From positions 1 to 9,432 of the forward strand of contig JACQEE010000292.1 in the NCBI GenBank assembly GCA_016200725.1: 9,432 nt of DNA. The letters run 5' to 3'. Positions 5,494 to 9,432 of this stretch are shown in pieces. The position numbers and the translations under genes are program-made. How positions within the stretch are numbered: position 1 is the first letter of the stretch; the number at the start of each line of letters is the position of its first letter. The notes under the pieces are model-generated. The model saw only the letters and a program-made list of their open reading frames with translations, had not been told where the DNA came from and did no database searches. The stretch is from Chloroflexota bacterium. Lineage in GTDB: Bacteria; Chloroflexota; Dehalococcoidia; SHYB01.

Positions 5494-7209
5494 CTACTCC
5501 CCGCTAGTCATGTAGGCATTCTCGAGGTACTGCGACACCATCCGCTGCGCGTTGAAGTACGATCCGTTCATCGCGATGGCCGAGCGCATGATGGTGGCCC
5601 ACGCCTGTGGCCGGTCGTAGAACATCGGCACGATCACGTGCTCGAGTTTCTCGTACAGCGAGTCGCTCTCCGTCGTGTCCTCGGCTCCCGACAGGTCCCA
5701 GGAGCCCCCGATGGCCCATCCAGTCACACCCTCGACGCACCCTTCCACCCACCAGCCGTCGAGTACGCTCAGGCTCGGTACGCCGTTCAGCGCGGCCTTC
5801 ATGCCGCTGGTGCCCGACGCCTCCAATGGCTTCTTCGGTGTGTTCAGCCAAACGTCCACACCGGAGCAGATCATGCGCCCCATCGTCATGTCGTAGTCCT
5901 CGACGTAGACGATGGGAATGACCTCCCGCAACTCAGCTGCCACTTCGTAGATGTGGCGGATCAGCGCCTTCCCGCCCTCATCGTTCGGATGCGCCTTGCC
6001 GCCGTAGACCACCTGGATCGGCCCCGCTGCCTGCGCGATGCGCCGAAGCCGTGCGGGATCGATGAACAACAGATCGGCGCGCTTGTATGGCGTCGACCGC
6101 CTAGCGAAGCCGATCGTCAGCCGCGATGGCTCGAAGCGCGTCCCAGTGCGCCGTTCCACCTCGGCGAGCAGGTCGCGCTTCGCCTGCTTGTGCGCTCGAT
6201 AGAGTTCTTGCACTGGGATGCTGATGGCGTACCGGAGATAGCGGTTGTCGTGACGCCACTCGGGGATATAGCGATCAAAGAGTTCAGCGATGGGCTGCGC
6301 GGCCCACGTCGGTGCATGGACGCCGTTCGTGATCGCATCGATCATTTGCCCAGGGAACATCGCGCGAGAGACTTCCTCGTGACGCATCGAGACGGCATTC
6401 ACGTAGCGCGAAAACCCGAGCGCCAGCCGCGTGAGGTTGAGCACATCCTGTGGCATATCACCCTGTGCCTTGAGCGCCGACGCCCTGTCCTGACCGAGCG
6501 CCTGGCTCACGAGCGACGCCGGAAACTGATCGTGCCCCGCGGGCACCGGCGTGTGCGTCGTGAAAACGCAGCACCGCCGCACCGCCTCGCGGTCCTGCTT
6601 CGTCGCCGTGGACAGCCCCTGCCCGTTGAGTCGCGCCTCGAGCAGCGCCAGTGCCAGCAGCGCAGAGTGCCCCTCGGTCATGTGGTATACCTGCGCGCCG
6701 CTGTACCCAAGCTCGCGCAGCATCGCGATCCCGCCATACCCGAGCACGACCTCCTGGCATAGGCGATAGCGCAGATCGCCACCGTAGAGTTGATCGGTCA
6801 GCGCCTGGTCCCACACGCTATTCTCCGGCAACTGCGTGTCGAGCAGGAGCACCGGGATGGCGTTGCCGCGAGCGCCTCGCACCTCATACCGCCATGCGCG
6901 GATCGTCACGTCCCGCCCCTCGATGCGCACGCGGACCCGAGACGCCGCCTCCTGCAGACGCTGCTCCGGCCACCACACGTGCGGCGTCTCCTGCTGCACG
7001 CCCCTCGGGTCGATGCGCTGGTGGAAGTACCCCTTGCGATGGGCTAGCGTTACCGCCACCATCGGCAGCCCGTAGTCCGCCGCCGCGCGGAGCGTGTCGC
7101 CTGCCAGCACACCCAGGCCGCCGCTGTACGTCGGTATCGAAGGCTCCAGGCCGATTTCCATCGAGAAGTAGGCGATGGTCGGGTACGTGGTCGAGGGGGG
7201 ATAGGTCAT
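5494..7209 (-). CDS. glgP: Alpha-glucan (glycogen) phosphorylase, GT35, short form
   Basis: 571 residues from the ATG at 7209. The enzyme uses PLP and phosphate to release glucose-1-phosphate from alpha-1,4-glucans in the cytoplasm. Seen in order: IAYFSMEIGLEPSIPTYSGGLGVLAGD (12-38), the phosphorylase N-terminus; HMTEGHSAL (176-184); NGVHAPTW (295-302); FARRSTPYKRADL (368-380) and VYGGKAHPNDEGG (401-413), the phosphate and sugar-phosphate pocket; and EASGTSGMKAALNG (463-476), whose Lys471 should carry the PLP Schiff base. It belongs to the divergent alpha-glucan phosphorylase branch (TIGR02094 type) without the N-terminal DUF3417 extension seen in longer members. An in-frame TTG at 7260 would add 17 unmatched residues; neither start has a clear ribosome binding site, and ATG was preferred for family fit. 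It is divergent from sat, and no other glycogen gene is nearby. Confidence 0.92.
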   Translation of the reverse strand: MTYPPSTTYPTIAYFSMEIGLEPSIPTYSGGLGVLAGDTLRAAADYGLPMVAVTLAHRKGYFHQRIDPRGVQQETPHVWWPEQRLQEAASRVRVRIEGRDVTIRAWRYEVRGARGNAIPVLLLDTQLPENSVWDQALTDQLYGGDLRYRLCQEVVLGYGGIAMLRELGYSGAQVYHMTEGHSALLALALLEARLNGQGLSTATKQDREAVRRCCVFTTHTPVPAGHDQFPASLVSQALGQDRASALKAQGDMPQDVLNLTRLALGFSRYVNAVSMRHEEVSRAMFPGQMIDAITNGVHAPTWAAQPIAELFDRYIPEWRHDNRYLRYAISIPVQELYRAHKQAKRDLLAEVERRTGTRFEPSRLTIGFARRSTPYKRADLLFIDPARLRRIAQAAGPIQVVYGGKAHPNDEGGKALIRHIYEVAAELREVIPIVYVEDYDMTMGRMICSGVDVWLNTPKKPLEASGTSGMKAALNGVPSLSVLDGWWVEGCVEGVTGWAIGGSWDLSGAEDTTESDSLYEKLEHVIVPMFYDRPQAWATIMRSAIAMNGSYFNAQRMVSQYLENAYMTSGE

Positions 7210-7277
7210 GTGTAGTGCCGCTTCGGGAGTTGCGCTGTGTGGTTGGCCGCTGAACGCCAAGCAAAAATAACCGCACC

Positions 7278-7283
7278 ATCATA
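7278..7283 (-). promoter_or_regulatory. Possible -10 for the phosphorylase gene
   Basis: TATGAT on the minus strand matches a -10 in five of six positions and would leave a leader of about 60 nt before the ATG at 7209. The -35 region 17 nt upstream (TCGCAA) is poor, so this is tentative. Confidence 0.25.
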
Positions 7284-7314
7284 AGACGCCTGCCCCGGCA
7301 TTGCGATGGCACTC

Positions 7315-7343
7315 CTGAGAGTCTGCCAGTCTCCTGGTATAAT
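7315..7343 (+). promoter_or_regulatory. sat promoter with consensus extended -10
   Basis: TGGTATAAT (7335-7343) is a consensus extended -10. CTGAGA (7315-7320), 17 nt upstream, matches a -35 in four of six positions. The start would be near 7350, giving a leader of about 30 nt to the ATG at 7381. In-frame ATGs at 7306 and 7342 lie upstream of the predicted start and are not usable from this promoter. Confidence 0.65.
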
Positions 7344-7380
7344 GGCGCCTCGGATCATTTCACGGGAGCATTCACCCCTC

Positions 7381-8565
7381 ATGACTACGTCCTCGGCTAA
7401 ATCTGTGCCTTCGATCAAGCCGCACGGTGGCGCGCTCGTCAATCGAGAACTTACGGGTAAGCAGCGCGACGAGGCGATCAAGCGCGCAGCCTCGCTCAGG
7501 AAGATCGCCCTTCCTCCAGTGCCGGTCTCCGACCTCGAACTGATCGCCATCGGCGGCTTCAGCCCTCTCAAAGGCTTCATGAACAGCGCCGACTACCGTC
7601 GCGTCGTGGACGAAGCCCGCCTCACGAACGGCCTTGTTTGGTCGCTGCCGGTGACGCTCGCGGTCACGACGGACGAGGCGGCGAGCATCAAGGTTGGCCA
7701 GGAAGTTGCACTTTACGATGGCGATACCATTCTCGCCCTGCTGACGGTCTCTGAGAAGTACACCTACGACAAGCAGCGTGAAGCCCAGAACGTCTATCGC
7801 ACCACGGACGACGCGCATCCCGGCGTCGCCCGTGTCAAGCAGCAGGGCGATGTCCTCCTAGCCGGCGACGTCTGGCTCGTGAACCACCCCGCCTCGACAC
7901 GGAAGTACCCCGAGTTCCAGCGAACGCCTTCGCAGACCCGTGCGCTCTTCCAGGAGCGCGGCTGGCGGCGCATCGTCGCCTTCCAGACGCGCAACCCCAT
8001 CCACCGCGCGCATGAGTACATCCAGAAAGTCGCGTTGGAAGTCGTCGATGGCCTCTTCGTCCACCCGCTCGTCGGCGAGACCAAGGGCGACGACATCTCC
8101 GCCGACGTGCGCATGCACAGTTACGTCAAGTTGCTCTCGCTCTACTATCCTCAAGGCCGTACGGTCCTCGGCGTCTTCCCCGCTGCGATGCGCTACGCCG
8201 GCCCTCGCGAGGCGATCTTCCACGCGCTCGTCCGCAAGAACTACGGCTGCACGCATTTCATCGTCGGCCGCGACCACGCCGGCGTCGGCAACTATTACGG
8301 GACGTATGACGCCCAGCGCATCTTCGACGACTTCAAGCCCGAAGACCTCGACATCACGCCGCTCTTCTTCGAGCACACCTTCTTCTGTCGCAAGTGCGGC
8401 GGCATGGCCTCAGCGAAGACCTGTCCGCACGACAACACCAACCATGTCACGTTGAGCGGCACTCAGGTGCGCACTATGCTCGGCCGCGGCGAGATTCCGC
8501 CCGTCGAGTTCACTCGCCCGGAGGTCGCCCAATTGCTGGCCGACGAACTCAAGGGCAAGACCTAG
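7381..8565 (+). CDS. sat: Sulfate adenylyltransferase (ATP sulfurylase), homo-oligomeric type
   Basis: 394 residues forming adenosine 5'-phosphosulfate from ATP and sulfate, the entry step of sulfate assimilation; it is also used in reverse in sulfur oxidation and in dissimilatory sulfate reduction. The N-terminal PUA-like domain holds the GGFSPLKGFMN segment (58-68). The catalytic domain has FQTRNPIHRAHEY (201-213), with QTRN and the HxxH pair His208/His211, then VHPLVGETKGDDI (227-239), ALVRKNYGCTHFIVGRDHAGVG (282-303) and LSGTQVRTML (358-367). A zinc-ribbon-like cluster CRKC...CPH (C336, C339, C348, H350) is typical of bacterial and archaeal Sat. There is no APS kinase domain. The ATG at 7381 follows a GGGAG at 7364-7368, a rather long 12-nt spacing, and is favoured by the promoter position. 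No cysD/cysN or APS reductase is present, so the pathway direction is unresolved. Confidence 0.95.
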   Translation: MTTSSAKSVPSIKPHGGALVNRELTGKQRDEAIKRAASLRKIALPPVPVSDLELIAIGGFSPLKGFMNSADYRRVVDEARLTNGLVWSLPVTLAVTTDEAASIKVGQEVALYDGDTILALLTVSEKYTYDKQREAQNVYRTTDDAHPGVARVKQQGDVLLAGDVWLVNHPASTRKYPEFQRTPSQTRALFQERGWRRIVAFQTRNPIHRAHEYIQKVALEVVDGLFVHPLVGETKGDDISADVRMHSYVKLLSLYYPQGRTVLGVFPAAMRYAGPREAIFHALVRKNYGCTHFIVGRDHAGVGNYYGTYDAQRIFDDFKPEDLDITPLFFEHTFFCRKCGGMASAKTCPHDNTNHVTLSGTQVRTMLGRGEIPPVEFTRPEVAQLLADELKGKT

Positions 8566-8577
8566 GAGCCAGCTCTC

Positions 8578-8599
8578 CCCCTTCCCTTGAGGGAAGGGG
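8578..8599. repeat. GC-rich palindrome after sat, possible terminator
   Basis: CCCCTTCCC (8578-8586) pairs perfectly with GGGAAGGGG (8591-8599) around the loop TTGA, starting 13 nt after the sat stop. It is strong enough to act as a terminator hairpin, but AAGGGTTAGGG rather than a T-run follows. The wider CTCTCCCCCTTCCC...AGGGTTAGGG form resembles dispersed intergenic repeats of some high-GC bacteria. Confidence 0.5.
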
Positions 8600-8647
8600 C
8601 AAGGGTTAGGGTTGGTGACGCGACCGGCGCGGCTCGCATCCAATAGA

Positions 8648-8653
8648 TAGAAT
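8648..8653 (+). promoter_or_regulatory. Likely -10 of trxB
   Basis: TAGAAT matches a -10 in five of six positions and lies 30 nt before the trxB GTG. No clear -35 is present, which would fit a promoter needing an activator or a weak basal promoter. The transcription start would fall inside the palindrome immediately downstream. Confidence 0.4.
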
Positions 8654-8665
8654 GGACACGTGTCC
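8654..8665. promoter_or_regulatory. Perfect 12-bp palindrome, candidate operator for trxB
   Basis: GGACACGTGTCC is a perfect inverted repeat directly after the candidate -10 and 7 nt before the ribosome binding site AGGAG. A dimeric regulator bound here would cover the transcription start. The regulator is unknown, and no regulator gene is in the window. Confidence 0.4.
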
Positions 8666-8683
8666 TAGTTATAGGAGTGTTCT

Positions 8684-9432
8684 GTGCCCGAAGTGAAAGA
8701 CGTTGTCATTATCGGCGGCGGTGTCGCCGGACTAAGCGCCGGTCTGTACACCGTCCGCGCCAAACTCAAGACGCTGCTTATCGAGCGTACCGTCCTCGGT
8801 GGGCAAATCATCAACACGGACGCCATCGAGAACTACCCGGGCTTCCCCAACGGCATCACCGGCGTCGAACTGGTCACAGCATGCGAGGAGCAGGCCAGCA
8901 AGTTCGGCCTTGAATATACCTTCGGCGAAGTGACCTCCATCGACGCGCAAAATCGACCGATGGTCGTCCGCACCGCCGACGAGGAGTTCCTAGCCCGCTC
9001 GATTATCATCACCGCCGGCGGCGACCACGTGCACCTGGGCGTCCCCGGCGAGAAGGAACTCGAGGCCCGCGGCGTCTCCTACTGCGCCACCTGCGACGGC
9101 AACTTCTTCACCGGCCAGGACGTCGTCGTGGTTGGCGGCGGCGACTCCGCCGTCGAGGAAGGCGTCTACCTCACGCGCATGTGCAAGAGTGTCACCCTCG
9201 TCCATCGCCGCGATTCACTCCGCGCGACCAAACTACTTCAGGAGCGCGCCCGCTCCAACCCTAAGATGCAGTTCATTTGGGACACCGTCGTCGACTCGAT
9301 CAACGGCAAGGACAAGGTCGAGAGCGTTAGCGTGCACAATGTGAAAACTCAAGAAAAGCGCGATCTCCCTGCCGGCGGCGTCTTCGTCTACGTCGGCTTC
9401 AAGCCCAACACTCAGCCCTACGACGGCCTCCT
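8684..9432 (+). CDS. trxB: Thioredoxin reductase (NADPH-dependent), N-terminal part; 3' end outside the window
   Basis: The frame is open from the GTG at 8684 to the right edge, about 250 residues of a usual 310-320. AGGAG (8673-8677) 6 nt upstream supports the GTG start. The FAD-binding fold opens with DVVIIGGGVAGLSAGLY (6-22). GGQIINTDAIENYPGFP (39-55) follows, then the redox-active disulfide CATC (Cys134, Cys137) and the NADPH-binding fold VVVVGGGDSAVEEGVYLT (147-164) with VHRRDSLRA (173-181), whose HRR fits NADPH use. FVYVGFKPNT (234-243) is the usual end of the NADPH domain. The linker TAGGDHVHLGVPGE (110-123) departs from the common ATGAxxxxLxIPGE. The enzyme passes electrons to thioredoxin in the cytoplasm. 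The final FAD-contacting GD motif lies beyond the window, so completeness cannot be checked. Confidence 0.93.
   Translation, partial: MPEVKDVVIIGGGVAGLSAGLYTVRAKLKTLLIERTVLGGQIINTDAIENYPGFPNGITGVELVTACEEQASKFGLEYTFGEVTSIDAQNRPMVVRTADEEFLARSIIITAGGDHVHLGVPGEKELEARGVSYCATCDGNFFTGQDVVVVGGGDSAVEEGVYLTRMCKSVTLVHRRDSLRATKLLQERARSNPKMQFIWDTVVDSINGKDKVESVSVHNVKTQEKRDLPAGGVFVYVGFKPNTQPYDGL

Noticed and set aside
5422..6762. A 446-codon open frame on + opposite the phosphorylase gene
   Set aside because: It is the antisense shadow of a well-supported GT35 gene with motifs along its full length. The translation is Arg/His/Pro-rich with no recognisable domain, as expected from a high-GC complement.
7210..7260. 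A TTG start at 7260 for the phosphorylase
   Set aside because: It adds 17 residues unlike the family N-terminus, has no Shine-Dalgarno site, and is less favoured than ATG 7209. It remains possible.
7306..7380. An N-terminal extension of sat from the ATG at 7306
   Set aside because: This stretch holds the consensus -10 TATAAT and lies mostly upstream of the predicted transcription start; the added residues do not match the family.
1..9432. CRISPR arrays, tRNA or rRNA genes, insertion sequences, prophage or defence genes
   Set aside because: I saw no regularly spaced repeats, tRNA-like cloverleaf or rRNA sequence, transposase or integrase motifs, and no sign of a compositional break. All long segments are covered by housekeeping or metabolic genes.

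Overview
This is an ordinary-looking, gene-dense stretch of a high-GC bacterial chromosome. Codons prefer C or G at the third position, and nothing marks a phage, plasmid or insertion sequence. I read eight protein genes, two of them cut by the window edges. The mix of an amidohydrolase-2 enzyme, tandem family III CoA-transferases, a homo-oligomeric ATP sulfurylase and short palindromic intergenic repeats is reminiscent of environmental Chloroflexota (Dehalococcoidia/SAR202-like). That placement is an impression from gene content and has low confidence.

Layout, left to right. (1) The end of an amidohydrolase-family-2 gene, then a protein-L-isoaspartate methyltransferase (pcm) and a small soluble molybdopterin oxidoreductase of the sulfite-oxidase fold, all on +. 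(2) A TatD-type metal hydrolase on -, converging on the molybdoenzyme across a repeat-bearing gap. (3) Two abutting CaiB/BaiF CoA-transferase genes on +, almost certainly one transcription and translation unit. (4) An alpha-glucan (glycogen) phosphorylase on -, ending 16 nt from the CoA-transferase pair. (5) Divergently from it on +, ATP sulfurylase (sat), then a thioredoxin reductase (trxB) that runs off the right edge.

Most genes appear to have their own promoter, often an extended -10 (TGNTATAxT) close to the start codon. These promoters and the Shine-Dalgarno sites favour downstream starts for pcm, the molybdoenzyme, the first CoA-transferase and sat over the longest possible reading frames. 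Apart from the CoA-transferase pair the genes are functionally mixed: protein repair, redox, sulfur activation, glucan breakdown and acyl-CoA chemistry. Sat and TrxB are loosely linked through sulfur and thiol metabolism.

The most interesting points are these. The first CoA-transferase of the pair has Ala where the family's catalytic Asp sits, while its partner keeps Asp, which suggests an obligate hetero-oligomer. A perfect 12-bp palindrome lies between the trxB -10 and its ribosome binding site. tatD looks leaderless. The gaps carry several short palindromic repeats of a REP-like kind, one of which supplies a spurious upstream ATG to the CoA-transferase gene. I did not find strong evidence for a wholly new system; the CoA-transferase pair is the best candidate for undescribed biochemistry.
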